64,000 nt of DNA from Bacillota bacterium (GCA_023439835.1 JAEXUW010000012.1:62001-126000), one strand, 5' to 3'; positions 38,966 to 48,641 are shown, counted from the stretch's first letter. Program-made: numbers and translations. The notes: generated from the letters alone by a model not told the origin.

Positions 38966-40591
38966 ATGAAGGATCAGACAAACAATGTTGTCAGGTCTCT
39001 AAAGCAGTTTTGGAAATCGCAGTCTAAAAAGCGTAAAATAGCTATTGTTGTAGCTTTTGCAGCAGTTGTTGCGGTTGCGGTTATCCTTTCAATGGCGCTA
39101 AACAAGCCGACGGAATATACCGTTTTATACTCAGGGCTTGATTCGGCGGAAGCGGCTCAGATTATGACCGAGCTTCAGGAAATGAAGATTGACTCACAGC
39201 TTAAAACGGACGGAACGATAATGGTGCCTGTTGAGCAGGAAAATTCGCTGAAAATGCAGCTTGCGACACGAGGCTATCCAAGAACGGCGTTTAGCTACGA
39301 CATATGGACTTCAAGCGTCAATATGTTCACGACTGATTCTCAGAAGCAGGAAATCGTCAAGATGCAGCTTGAAACAAGGCTTAAAGCGACGATTGAAACA
39401 CTGTCGGTTGTTGATACGGCTTATGTCATAATCAACATTCCCGAAACCACAAATACAGTCATTTCGACAAACACGAAAAAAGCATCCGCATCAGTTGTGC
39501 TTCACATAAAGCCCAACCTTTCGCTCACCTCAAATCAGGTTACCGGAATAAAGCATATTGTTATGACTTCACTTTCCGGACTTGAGGAGGAGAATATTAC
39601 AATCGCCGACGGAAACGGAAACATACTTTCCGCTAATTCCGAAAGCCAGAGCGAATTTGATTCAGTTATTCTGGACACGCAAAGGCATAAGTTCAAAACG
39701 GATTTTGAGGCAGCGATAAAGGACGAGATTCTTTCTCTTCTTCAGCCCGCATACGGTGTTGACGGAGTGCGAGTGGCGGTAAACGCAAGCTTTGACTATG
39801 ATAAGAACGTTAAAGAGGAAGTTACATACACGCCCTCTGTCGGGGACAACGGCATGATTGAGCATGAGGACGTTTCGGAATCAGACGGGACCTCGGTCAC
39901 AAATCCCGGGCAGGTTGTCGGGGAGGAGCCTAATGCTGACGGAACCTATCCCACACTAGACGGTGAGGGCGGAAGCACTGAGTCGTGGTCGGATATGTCG
40001 AGGAGCACTTCTTATCTTGTCAATACATTAAAAGAGCAGACCGAGAAAAACGGCTATTATGTCGAGCAGGTTACCATATCAGTGCTTATTTACAGAAATG
40101 CTTTGGGCGCAGCCGAAAAAACACAGGTAGTAAATGTGGTGTGCAATGCCGCGAACACTGTTCCTGCATTTGTTTCGGTTGAAAACCTTCCGCTTCTTGA
40201 AGAAAGACCAGTGGACCCTGACGTTGAAAAACCTGTTATAGTTGACCCGAATCCTGTTCCGCTTTATTTTGGCTTTACACTTCAGGAGCTTGTTATTATC
40301 GTGGTGGCGGTATTGATTGTACTGCTAATTATAATGATTATCATATCTTCAATAATCAAGAAGAAAAAGCGCAAGAAGGAGCTTAAGAAGGAGCTTGAAA
40401 GAAGAGCGGCGGCTGAAGCGGCAGCGGCAGCAGCGGCGGCAGCTTCAGGTGATGATGTTAAGAGCCTTTCCGGTGAGCATCCCGAAACTAAGGAGGCTGC
40501 TATAAGAAGAGAAATCGGCGAATTCGCTAAAAACAGCCCGGAGATAGCTGCTCAGCTTCTGAAGAGCTGGCTTCATGAGGGAGGGGATTAA
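38966..40591 (+). CDS. fliF: Flagellar MS-ring protein FliF
   Basis: A 541-residue MS-ring protein with a membrane helix at about residues 25-46, periplasmic ring-building domains (EYTVLYSGLDSAEAAQIMTEL and the later GVDGVRVAVNASFDY), a second helix near 435-462 and a cytoplasmic tail for FliG binding (EIGEFAKNSPEIAAQLLKSWL). Between helix and tail is a basic and Ala-rich stretch (KKKKRKKELKKELERRAAAEA and ten more alanines). AGGAGG precedes the ATG. Confidence 0.96.
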   Translation: MKDQTNNVVRSLKQFWKSQSKKRKIAIVVAFAAVVAVAVILSMALNKPTEYTVLYSGLDSAEAAQIMTELQEMKIDSQLKTDGTIMVPVEQENSLKMQLATRGYPRTAFSYDIWTSSVNMFTTDSQKQEIVKMQLETRLKATIETLSVVDTAYVIINIPETTNTVISTNTKKASASVVLHIKPNLSLTSNQVTGIKHIVMTSLSGLEEENITIADGNGNILSANSESQSEFDSVILDTQRHKFKTDFEAAIKDEILSLLQPAYGVDGVRVAVNASFDYDKNVKEEVTYTPSVGDNGMIEHEDVSESDGTSVTNPGQVVGEEPNADGTYPTLDGEGGSTESWSDMSRSTSYLVNTLKEQTEKNGYYVEQVTISVLIYRNALGAAEKTQVVNVVCNAANTVPAFVSVENLPLLEERPVDPDVEKPVIVDPNPVPLYFGFTLQELVIIVVAVLIVLLIIMIIISSIIKKKKRKKELKKELERRAAAEAAAAAAAAASGDDVKSLSGEHPETKEAAIRREIGEFAKNSPEIAAQLLKSWLHEGGD

Positions 40592-40593
40592 CA

Positions 40594-41610
40594 GTGGCGG
40601 CAACCAATCAAAATGAGCTAACCGGCGCACAGCGTGCGGCAACCATAATCACGGCGATGGGAGCGGAAAACGCGGCGATGGTTTATAAGTATCTGAGCGA
40701 AGATGATATTGAAAAGCTGACACTTGAGATATCTAAGCTTGCATATCTTGACATTTCCACTGTTGACGGAATTTTGACCGAATATTATGAGCTTTGTCTG
40801 ACACAAAAATATATCACAGAGGGCGGCGTTCAGTACGCCAGAGAAATTCTTGAGAAAGCCTTCGGTGAAAATATGGCGCTTTCGCTAATGGACAAGGTCA
40901 CAAAATCTCTGAAAACAAAAGCTTTTGATTTCATGAGAAAGGCGGATGCGAAAAATATGCTCGCTATTGTTCAGAACGAGCATCCGCAAACAATCGCACT
41001 CATTCTTTCTTATGTAAGAGCAGATCAGGCATCAAGCGTTTTAGCTGAGCTTCCAAAGGATAAGCGTGTTGATGTTGTCGAGAGAATCGCAAAAATGGAT
41101 AGTGCTTCGCCTGAGATCATAAAAGCAATTGAGGATACGCTTGAGAAGAAATTCTCATCTATTGTTACTATGGATATTGCAGAGGTTGGCGGAGTAAACT
41201 ACATAGCAGATGTTCTCAATCATGTTGATAGAGGAACAGAAAAGCATATATTTGATGAGCTTTCAACAAGGGACCCTGCGCTTGTCAACGAAATCAGACA
41301 GAAAATGTTCGTGTTCGAGGATATTCTCAATCTCGACGAAAGTTCAATTCAGCGTTTTATCAGGGATGTCGATACAAAGGACCTTGCTGTCGCAATAAAA
41401 GGCTCAACGCCGGAGGTTACAGCCATTCTTTTTGCAAACATGCCCCAGAGAATGCAGGAGTCTATTCAGTCGGATATCGAGTATCTGCATAACGTCCGCA
41501 TGAGGGATGTTGAGGAAGCACAGCAGAGAATTGTTGCCGTTATCCGCCGTCTTGAAGAGGAGGGCGAGCTTGTAATCGGCAAGGGCGGAAAGGATGAAAT
41601 AATTGCATAG
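40594..41610 (+). CDS. fliG: Flagellar motor switch protein FliG
   Basis: A 338-residue switch protein. The N-terminal domain binds FliF (ELTGAQRAATIITAMG), the middle has the EHPQTIALILSYV motif (the EHPQ motif for FliM), and the C-terminal domain ends with the charged torque helix SSIQRFIRDVDTKDLAVAIKG. GTG start 2 bases after fliF. It overlaps fliH by 8 bases. Confidence 0.97.
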   Translation: MAATNQNELTGAQRAATIITAMGAENAAMVYKYLSEDDIEKLTLEISKLAYLDISTVDGILTEYYELCLTQKYITEGGVQYAREILEKAFGENMALSLMDKVTKSLKTKAFDFMRKADAKNMLAIVQNEHPQTIALILSYVRADQASSVLAELPKDKRVDVVERIAKMDSASPEIIKAIEDTLEKKFSSIVTMDIAEVGGVNYIADVLNHVDRGTEKHIFDELSTRDPALVNEIRQKMFVFEDILNLDESSIQRFIRDVDTKDLAVAIKGSTPEVTAILFANMPQRMQESIQSDIEYLHNVRMRDVEEAQQRIVAVIRRLEEEGELVIGKGGKDEIIA

Positions 41611-42403
41611 GGTAGTTAAGTCATTTGAAGAAGTCCGCATTGAAGGAACTGTTCCGATTGACAACACAGTTATCAAGCGGGCGACAGTCCACTGTGACAA
41701 TCCGGAGGAGCAAAGGATATCAGAGCGGATTGAAACAGAGGTTCAAAACCGAATGGCAAGCATTCAGCGTGAGCTTTCTGAAAAGGAAAAGCAGGCGTTT
41801 GAAGAGGTTAACGATAAAAAAGCGGCAATTCTCGCAAAGGCACACACCGAGGCGGAACGAATAATGAGGGACGCTAGGCTTGAGGCTGAAATTTTCAAAG
41901 AAACAGCAAGACAGCAGGGGCATTCCGAAGGGTATTCCGACGGGCTTTTAAAAGGTGAGGAGCAGGCGCAGAAATACGTCAAAGCCGCAGCAGCCTTTCT
42001 CGCTGAAATAAAAGAGAATAAGGACGCTCTGTATATTCAATATGAAAACGAGCTGCTTGAGCTTTCTTTTGAAATGGCAAAGAAAATCATCAAGCAGGAG
42101 CTAAAGGCGGATAAGGATGCGATTTTCAGCATTGTGAAGCAGGCTTGCAGGAGCTTTAGAAGCTCTGATTATATAAAAATAAGTCTTGCTAAGGGCGATG
42201 TTTCTGAAACGGTCGCATCAGACATAGAATTTCTTAAGAAGCTGGTTTCAAACAATACCGAGGTTGAGCTTGAGCTTCTTCCCGACGCAAAATCGGGAAC
42301 GGTGATTATAGACGACGACAAGGAAATAATTGACGCATCGGTTCCCACACAGCTTGAGCTTCTTAAGGAAATAGTGAAAAACAGCAAGAGGCCGATTGAA
42401 TAA
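41603..42403 (+). CDS. fliH: Flagellar assembly protein FliH
   Basis: A 266-residue FliH, the stator-like regulator of the export ATPase FliI. A long charged helical region (about 30-120, with KAHTEAERIMRDARLEAEIF) precedes the conserved C-terminal domain (LSFEMAKKIIKQEL, LLPDAKSGTVIIDDD). TTG start inside the end of fliG with AAAGGAT about 9 bases upstream, so it is coupled to fliG. Confidence 0.88.
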   Translation: MHRVVKSFEEVRIEGTVPIDNTVIKRATVHCDNPEEQRISERIETEVQNRMASIQRELSEKEKQAFEEVNDKKAAILAKAHTEAERIMRDARLEAEIFKETARQQGHSEGYSDGLLKGEEQAQKYVKAAAAFLAEIKENKDALYIQYENELLELSFEMAKKIIKQELKADKDAIFSIVKQACRSFRSSDYIKISLAKGDVSETVASDIEFLKKLVSNNTEVELELLPDAKSGTVIIDDDKEIIDASVPTQLELLKEIVKNSKRPIE

Positions 42404-42424
42404 TCAGTAACTGGAGGGCGGAAA

Positions 42425-43732
42425 GTGCAAGAGCTTTCACAACTGAGGGAAAAAGTTAAGCAGGCAGACCTGTACCGCTATATGGGGAAAATCGAAAAAA
42501 TTGTCGGTACGACCATTGAGTCCACAGGGCCTGTTTGTAATATCGGCGATGTGTGCAGGGTTTTTCACAAGGGCGAGAAAAAGCATATCAATGCTGAGGT
42601 TGTCGGGTTTAATAAAAACAGAGTGCTTTTAATGCCGTATGAGGATATCGACGGTGTCGGCCCGGGAAGTATTGTTGACAATACCGGCGACAAGCTTAAA
42701 ATAAAAGTCGGCGACGGTCTTATCGGGCGTATTATAGATGCTATCGGAAATCCAATAGACGGAAAAGGAAATATCGCGGTGGAGGAGAGCTTTTCCATTG
42801 CGGGAGTGCCTGTAAACCCACTGACAAGACCGCCGATAAAGGATATAATCCCGATGGGTGTCAAGGCGATTGATTCTCTTCTCACAATAGGAAGAGGACA
42901 GAGAATGGGCATTTTCGCCGGTTCAGGCGTGGGAAAGTCAACGCTTCTCGGCATGATAGCAAGAGAGGTTAAGGCGGATATAAATGTTATCGCACTTGTT
43001 GGAGAGCGAGGACGAGAGGTAAGGGAGTTTATTGACAGGGATTTAGGCGAAAAGGGCATGGCACGCTCTGTTCTTGTTGTCGCAACCTCTGACCAGCCCG
43101 CTATGATGAGAAGCAAGTGCTGTCTGACGGCTACTGCTATCGCCGAATATTTCAGCAACAGGGGAAAAAATGTTCTTCTGATGATGGACAGTTTGACGCG
43201 TTTTGCAATGGCTCAGCGTGAAATCGGGCTTTCGGTGGGTGAACCCCCTATTGCTCGTGGATATACGCCTTCAATATATAATATAATGCCCAAGCTTTTA
43301 GAAAGGGCGGGCAACTTCGAAAACGGCTCAATCACAGGGATTTACACCGTGCTTGTCGAGGGTGACGACACAAACGAGCCTATTTCAGACACTGTCAGAG
43401 GTATAATTGACGGACATATTATTCTTTCAAGAAAAGTTGCGGCAAAAAACCACTATCCCGCAATAGATGTTTTGGGAAGTGTCAGCCGACTTATGACTGA
43501 AATTACAGATAAATCACAGCAGGCAACGGCTTCTCGCCTGAGAAACATACTTTCGGTTTATGAAGCCAATTACGATTTAGTTTCAATCGGTGCATATAAA
43601 AGCGGTTCAAACCCCGCACTTGACGAAGCGCTGAAGAAAATTGAAAGCATCAACGGTTTTCTTAGACAGGAAATTTCTGAAACCTTCGATTACCAAACAA
43701 CCGTCAAGCTAATGGAGAAGGCAATATCTTAA
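42425..43732 (+). CDS. fliI: Flagellum-specific ATP synthase FliI
   Basis: A 435-residue F1-beta-like ATPase that energises flagellar export. Walker A AGSGVGKST, Walker B LLMMDSLTRFAMAQREIGL and the EVGEP counterpart SVGEPPIARGYTPS are present. GTG start with GGAGGGCGGAAA upstream, 21 bases after fliH. Confidence 0.97.
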   Translation: MQELSQLREKVKQADLYRYMGKIEKIVGTTIESTGPVCNIGDVCRVFHKGEKKHINAEVVGFNKNRVLLMPYEDIDGVGPGSIVDNTGDKLKIKVGDGLIGRIIDAIGNPIDGKGNIAVEESFSIAGVPVNPLTRPPIKDIIPMGVKAIDSLLTIGRGQRMGIFAGSGVGKSTLLGMIAREVKADINVIALVGERGREVREFIDRDLGEKGMARSVLVVATSDQPAMMRSKCCLTATAIAEYFSNRGKNVLLMMDSLTRFAMAQREIGLSVGEPPIARGYTPSIYNIMPKLLERAGNFENGSITGIYTVLVEGDDTNEPISDTVRGIIDGHIILSRKVAAKNHYPAIDVLGSVSRLMTEITDKSQQATASRLRNILSVYEANYDLVSIGAYKSGSNPALDEALKKIESINGFLRQEISETFDYQTTVKLMEKAIS

Positions 43733-43744
43733 AAGAGGTAGAAT

Positions 43745-44191
43745 ATGAAGCGATTTGAATTTTCAATGAGCAAGCTTTTGAATATAAAAAAACAAATGCT
43801 GAATAAAGAGAAAAACGAGCTTGCTGGGCTTAGAAAGCAACAGCAAGCGATAATGAATGAAAAATCGGCAATGGAAAAAAAGCAGTCAGTCAAAACAGAT
43901 GAAATGCAGTCCTGTATGACTAAGGGGGCTTCACCCCAGCATATCGCCAATCACAAATACTACATACAATGCTTGAGCGAACAGATAAAGGAATCAGATA
44001 AGAGAATTCATATTTTTGAGGAGCGTATTGCAAATCAGCTTGGAATTATAGTCGCACTCAACAAGGAGATTGAATCACTTGAAAAGCTTCGTGAAAAGCA
44101 GTTTGAAGAGTATAAAAAGGGCGAGCTAAAAAGAAACGAGCTTTTTATTGAGGAGTTTGTTTCCTATAAAGACTTCACTGTGACAAAATAG
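43745..44191 (+). CDS. fliJ: Flagellar export chaperone FliJ
   Basis: A 148-residue, almost wholly helical coiled-coil protein (KRFEFSMSKLLNIKKQMLNKE at the start, then repeated Glu/Lys heptads). Position between fliI and fliK and the coiled-coil layout identify FliJ, which sits in the FliI hexamer. AGAGGTAGAAT precedes the ATG. Confidence 0.88.
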   Translation: MKRFEFSMSKLLNIKKQMLNKEKNELAGLRKQQQAIMNEKSAMEKKQSVKTDEMQSCMTKGASPQHIANHKYYIQCLSEQIKESDKRIHIFEERIANQLGIIVALNKEIESLEKLREKQFEEYKKGELKRNELFIEEFVSYKDFTVTK

Positions 44192-44244
44192 CTTTCTGCG
44201 GAGAAATCCGTTGAATTATAACTTTATTGAAGGGAGGTGAAAAT

Positions 44245-45588
44245 ATGAATGTAGCAGCAGTAATGACTTCACCGGAATTGTCATTGCTAACTCAAGGGGT
44301 ACAGTCGACTAAGCAAAGTGGCGAAACAGTCGGATTTGAGGGTGTGTTAGGACAGCTTCTTAGTGAAGCGACGGCGCAGACAGCAACTGCTGAAAGCGGT
44401 GCACAAGCGAGTATTCCAGTAGACTTGGAAGCAGTTGTCAAGCTGTTACTAGATTTTCTTTCGGGGGAGCTTTCGGAGGAGGATGCGCAAGCAACAGCTA
44501 AGCTTTTAGCTGGCGACAATGAAGAGCTTTCGGAGAATTTGATGAACGTTCTTGAGCTTGTTTCAAAGACTGAAAAAGTCGAGATTGCTGAGAATTCCGA
44601 GAATGTCGACAACACTGAGAATGTTTCAGTTAAAATCGATTTTTCTGACAACACGGATGAGGAGATTACCGCACAGGCGGCGGAGCTTGTTTATCAAATG
44701 CTCACTTTTGTTCAAAGCATTGAAAAGGGTGAGGATACACAGCAAAGCGCAGAAAAGCTTATCTCAAAGCTAGCTGAAATTGTTTCAGACAGCGAAAGTC
44801 CTAAAGTCAGAGAGATAGCGGATGCGGTTGTCAAAACTGTGGCAAAAATGTCAGAGGACGGTGGCGAAAAGCTTGTTTCACGCTTTAATCAGACTATGAC
44901 CGAAGCTAAGCCAACCGAAGATATGCCAAGGCACGATTTTAAAATCGTCACTGAGGCATATGCACCTAAAGAAAGCGAATTTTTCAGACAGGTTGAAGCG
45001 GCAAAAAGTAATGCGGCACCATTAAAGATGGTTCAAAAATCAGATGAGCTAAGCGAGCTTACAGCAGTTGTTGTCAACAAGACAACGCCGGCACAGACAG
45101 AGTTCAATTTACCGACAGCGATTGTGAATGAAGATGCGGCACCTGTTGAAAATCAGATTATGACGGCTTTGACAGAACAGCTTGTAAAATCAGCACCCGA
45201 GGATTCAACAACAAAGCTGACGATGACGCTTGTACCTGAAAAGCTCGGCAAGATTTCTATTGAAATCGTCAAAAAGGGCACTGAGGTTACAATTTCAATC
45301 GTCGCTAAGGAAGCTTTGACACAAAAGCTGATTGAGGAAAAGCTACCTCTGCTTGCGTCAAATCTAAAAGCGGGAGACAGTGAAATCAAGGCTATAACGG
45401 TCGTTGCGGTTCGTGAGGATGCGGCGGAAATGTTCAGTCAGTATTCTTCACAGAATTTCGGACAGAGCGCTAGCCACTCAAACAGCAAAGCCTTTGCGAG
45501 TGAGATGGTGTTTGAAGAAATTCAGCCGACTGATGAAAAATCAGCAGATAGTTATGAAAGGGAGGGGTTATTGTGGCAAACGGCTTAA
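44245..45588 (+). CDS. fliK: Flagellar hook-length control protein FliK
   Basis: A 447-residue acidic protein. The C-terminal domain has the FliK phrase KLTMTLVPEKLGKISIEIVKKGTEVTISI (about 325-353), which switches export specificity when the hook is complete; the N-terminal two thirds are low-complexity, serving as the ruler. ATG at 44245 chosen for GGAGGTGAAAAT upstream; an in-frame TTG lies 18 bases earlier. The 3' end overlaps flgD by 16 bases. Confidence 0.88.
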   Translation: MNVAAVMTSPELSLLTQGVQSTKQSGETVGFEGVLGQLLSEATAQTATAESGAQASIPVDLEAVVKLLLDFLSGELSEEDAQATAKLLAGDNEELSENLMNVLELVSKTEKVEIAENSENVDNTENVSVKIDFSDNTDEEITAQAAELVYQMLTFVQSIEKGEDTQQSAEKLISKLAEIVSDSESPKVREIADAVVKTVAKMSEDGGEKLVSRFNQTMTEAKPTEDMPRHDFKIVTEAYAPKESEFFRQVEAAKSNAAPLKMVQKSDELSELTAVVVNKTTPAQTEFNLPTAIVNEDAAPVENQIMTALTEQLVKSAPEDSTTKLTMTLVPEKLGKISIEIVKKGTEVTISIVAKEALTQKLIEEKLPLLASNLKAGDSEIKAITVVAVREDAAEMFSQYSSQNFGQSASHSNSKAFASEMVFEEIQPTDEKSADSYEREGLLWQTA

Positions 45589-46193
45589 GCTTTTACAGCT
45601 CGGCGGAGCAGATTGCAAGCAACTATGAGAAGTATAAAAGCTATTTTTCAGAGAACAAAAACGACACTCTTGGACAGTCTGATTTTTTAACGCTCATGGT
45701 TGAGCAGATGAAGAATCAGGATTTCACCAATCCGACAGACAATTCAGAGTTTATTGCTCAGATGGCACAGTTCTCGTCTCTTCAGCAAATGCAGGAGATG
45801 GCGTATTACACAAACGCATCATATGCGGCTAATCTTGTCGGGAAAACGGTTGTTGTTTCAGCGGCAAACAGCGGGGGCGCACTTGAAACTGTTACCGACG
45901 TTGTTTCTTCAATAAGAATGAACGGTAAGAGCTTTGATGTTGTTGTCGGCGGAAAGACCTATGCTTTCTCTAATATTATGGAGATTAAGGCGGGAGCTTC
46001 GTCAACAGAAGCATCAGAACAGCCGAAAGAAGAAACCGACCCTGTGGCAGCGGCTCTTAAGGCGGCTGAGGCTGCAAAGGCAGCGGCAGAAGCAGCAGAA
46101 AAAGCAGCGGCGGCAGCGGGGCTTACACCAGAGGATCCAGATGATGATCCTGATACGCTAAAGCAGCCGGAGATTCCGCAGTTTGATTTTTAA
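45573..46193 (+). CDS. flgD: Flagellar hook capping protein FlgD
   Basis: A 206-residue hook scaffold. The N-terminal FlgD domain is clear (DTLGQSDFLTLMVEQMKNQDFTNPTDNSEFIAQMAQFSSLQQM). The C-terminal 55 residues are unusual: an Ala/Lys/Glu helix-like stretch (KAAEAAKAAAEAAEKAAAAAG) and an acidic Asp/Pro tail instead of the usual Tudor/FnIII pair, which is common in shorter Firmicutes versions. GTG start within the end of fliK. Confidence 0.92.
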   Translation: MANGLSFYSSAEQIASNYEKYKSYFSENKNDTLGQSDFLTLMVEQMKNQDFTNPTDNSEFIAQMAQFSSLQQMQEMAYYTNASYAANLVGKTVVVSAANSGGALETVTDVVSSIRMNGKSFDVVVGGKTYAFSNIMEIKAGASSTEASEQPKEETDPVAAALKAAEAAKAAAEAAEKAAAAAGLTPEDPDDDPDTLKQPEIPQFDF

Positions 46194-46219
46194 TTTAATA
46201 AGAAAAGTGGTGAACAGGG

Positions 46220-46621
46220 ATGTTGATTAATGAGTTAAGGCTTCAAAATCTTAAGGTATCAACGGGGAACGCTCCTTTACAGAATACGCCTTCCACTCAA
46301 AAAACCACAAAGCCTCAGGACAGCCCTTTTGCACAAAAGCTGAAGGAACAGCTCGATAAAAATAAGGGTGTCGAATTTTCAAAGCACGCCATTGAAAGGC
46401 TTAGTGAAAGAAGCATTGATATCAGCACTGACGATACACTGGAAAGGCTTAACAAGGCTGTATCCATAGCTCAGGAAAAGGGATCAAATGAAACCCTCAT
46501 TCTTGTGGATCAGACAGCTTTTGTGGTTAATGTCAGAAGCAATAAGGTTATCACGACAATGCAACAGCAGGACATGGTAGGCAATATTTTTACAAACATT
46601 GATTCAACCGTTATCATATAA
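46220..46621 (+). CDS. Flagellar operon protein (TIGR02530 family)
   Basis: A 133-residue protein matching the small flagellar operon family found between flgD and flgE in Firmicutes: VEFSKHAIERLSERSIDIS, LILVDQTAFVVNVRSNKVIT and the C-terminal NIFTNIDSTVII. Function unknown; position and conservation suggest a hook-assembly role. Confidence 0.88.
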   Translation: MLINELRLQNLKVSTGNAPLQNTPSTQKTTKPQDSPFAQKLKEQLDKNKGVEFSKHAIERLSERSIDISTDDTLERLNKAVSIAQEKGSNETLILVDQTAFVVNVRSNKVITTMQQQDMVGNIFTNIDSTVII

Positions 46622-46705
46622 GCCGGACCGAAAGGGAGCTTAGTTTACCCCGACTGCTTGAAGGGTAAAATTTCACGGTTGACATTTTAAAAGGAGTGTT
46701 ATTAA

Positions 46706-48577
46706 ATGTTAAGATCTCTCTACTCAGGCGTTTCCGGACTGTCGGCACATCAGACAAAGATGGACGTAATCGGAAACAATATCGCAAACGTAAACACATA
46801 CGGATATAAGTCAAGCCGAGTCACTTTCGCTGATATTTATTATCAGAATGTCAGAAACGCAACCTCGGGTTCAGCAACAATAGGCGGAAACAATCCGTCA
46901 CAGGTCGGATACGGTGTTACTATCGGGTCAATTGATACGATTATGTCACGTTCGGGCTTTCAGATGACGGACAATTCGCTTGACCTTGCTATCGCAGGCG
47001 AAGGATTCTTTCAGGTTCAGGACAAAGCGGGAAACATCATGTATACCAGAGCGGGAGTTTTGAACATCGATGATTTTGGAAACCTTGTTGATATGAACGG
47101 AAATTTCGTTCTCGGTGTTACCGGCGACCCTGTCGGACAGGATGCAGCAAGCAATAAAATTCAGATAGTTGTTCCGAATGTTGACGACGCTTCGTCATCA
47201 GCTTCAAAGACTCTTCTCGGCTCTGAGGTTGTGCTTAGTGCTTCTGCAATAGGCGAGGGCGGAAACATGACGGTAAACTTTGTTCATGGAACACCTCCCA
47301 CCGCAACACTATCAGGCTCAAACCTCACGATTAATTTTGACCAGACCGCAAGATACGGAAGCCTTGCTGACCTTCAAGTGGCAATTGATCAGGCGATCAA
47401 TAACGGAGGTGTCACACTTCCGGCAGGGGCGCTTGTGCTCGCTGTTGATCCGGCACCCACCAATACAGAATCAGCCGCTTCAAGCAATATTACCTTAGGC
47501 GCTGGGGCACCAGCTACTGCGGCAGGAAACACAACCGCTTACGGAGCAGGCGACTTAACAATTACAGCGGGAACAGCAGGAGTAGCAGGAAACGCAGTTT
47601 CAATCGCATATACAAACGACCCCGTCGGACCTGCCTCTGCCGCATGGGTTGGCAACACGCTCAACTTCACACTTGTTGATGGTGCAACATACACACCCGC
47701 ACAGCTTCAGACCTTGGCGGACGCCGCAACAGGAACAGCCCCGATGGCAGTAACTTTTTCTGGAACAGCAGCCAATGTTACAACGTTAGAGCTTACCGGA
47801 ACAACGGTAAACCTTGGCGGAGGAGCTGACGCAATCACACAGCAGCTTACTGTTACAGCCGGTGCAACAGGCACGGCAGGAAATGAAATAAGCATCAGAT
47901 ACGCAACACCTGTTGCAGTGGGTCCCGCTTCGGCTTCATGGGACGGAAACACGCTCAACTTCACACTCGTTGCCGGCGATACATATACGGCGGCTGACCT
48001 TCAGGCTCTCGCAGATGCGGCAGATGCAGCATCAGGTGTAGCGGCAGGAGATGTCAGAAACCTTACCTTCGGCGGACTTGCAGCGGGAATGGACGCAGCG
48101 ACTCTTGCGGCTCAGCCTGTAAGACTCGGCGGCGGTGACAACACTTATTTCACAAACATTGCCGGAAGACTCGGAACAATGAAGCTTGAGGGAGGACGCA
48201 CATCAGCAGAGCAGACTGTCGGAAACCTTTCAAGCCTATCAATCGGCTCAGACGGTGTAATTACCGCAACGCACAGCGTTCATGGGCTTATAACACTCGG
48301 CAGAATCGACCTTGCAACCTTTGACAACCCATCGGGACTTGAGCAGTACGGCAACAACTATTTTGTAAAGACAGCTGCCTCGGGTGACGAAAGGCTTTGT
48401 CAGGCGGGCTTCGACGGCTCAGGCGACCTTGTTTCAAATGCGCTGGAAATGTCAAATGTTGACCTGGCTCAGGAATTTGCCGATATGATTACAACACAGA
48501 GAGGTTTTCAGGCTAACGCAAGAGTTATTACCACATCTGACGAAGTTCTTCAGGAACTTGTAAATCTTAAGAGATAA
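46706..48577 (+). CDS. flgE: Flagellar hook protein FlgE with internal repeats
   Basis: A 623-residue hook protein, considerably longer than typical FlgE (about 260-450). The N-terminal core is standard (MLRSLYSGVSGLSAHQTKMD, NNIANVNTYGYK) and so is the C-terminal core (EMSNVDLAQEFADMITTQRGF to LVNLKR). Residues about 165-500 form an inserted surface region rich in Ala, Gly, Thr and Asn with at least two repeats of about 98 residues: NTLNFTLV-x-G-x-TYT-x2-LQ-LADAA starts near 317 and near 415, and a weaker unit near 206. The insert is richer in GC than the flanking genes. Confidence 0.94.
   Translation: MLRSLYSGVSGLSAHQTKMDVIGNNIANVNTYGYKSSRVTFADIYYQNVRNATSGSATIGGNNPSQVGYGVTIGSIDTIMSRSGFQMTDNSLDLAIAGEGFFQVQDKAGNIMYTRAGVLNIDDFGNLVDMNGNFVLGVTGDPVGQDAASNKIQIVVPNVDDASSSASKTLLGSEVVLSASAIGEGGNMTVNFVHGTPPTATLSGSNLTINFDQTARYGSLADLQVAIDQAINNGGVTLPAGALVLAVDPAPTNTESAASSNITLGAGAPATAAGNTTAYGAGDLTITAGTAGVAGNAVSIAYTNDPVGPASAAWVGNTLNFTLVDGATYTPAQLQTLADAATGTAPMAVTFSGTAANVTTLELTGTTVNLGGGADAITQQLTVTAGATGTAGNEISIRYATPVAVGPASASWDGNTLNFTLVAGDTYTAADLQALADAADAASGVAAGDVRNLTFGGLAAGMDAATLAAQPVRLGGGDNTYFTNIAGRLGTMKLEGGRTSAEQTVGNLSSLSIGSDGVITATHSVHGLITLGRIDLATFDNPSGLEQYGNNYFVKTAASGDERLCQAGFDGSGDLVSNALEMSNVDLAQEFADMITTQRGFQANARVITTSDEVLQELVNLKR
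47654..47967 (+). repeat. Direct repeat within flgE (about 294-base period)
   Basis: AACACGCTCAACTTCACACT occurs identically at 47654-47673 and 47948-47967, exactly 294 bases (98 codons) apart, within longer similar units. It shows that the hook insert grew by in-frame duplication. Confidence 0.85.
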
Positions 48578-48588
48578 CGGTTTATAAT

Positions 48589-48630
48589 ATACGGGGGGCG
48601 AGAGCTTTCCGCTCCCCCGTATTATTTTTA
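48589..48630 (+). terminator. Intrinsic terminator between flgE and flbD
   Basis: ATACGGGGG (48589-48597) pairs with CCCCCGTAT (48614-48622), with inner GCG/CGC pairing, and is followed by TATTTTTA. The T-tract merges into the AAGGAG site of flbD, so the downstream genes can be transcribed only by readthrough or from a promoter I could not see before flbD. Confidence 0.75.
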
Positions 48631-48641
48631 AGGAGAATATT

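Noticed and set aside
42565..43158. 197-residue open frame on the minus strand inside fliI
   Set aside because: It is antisense to a conserved ATPase gene, has Pro/Ser/Ile-rich composition typical of reverse-frame translation and no ribosome site.
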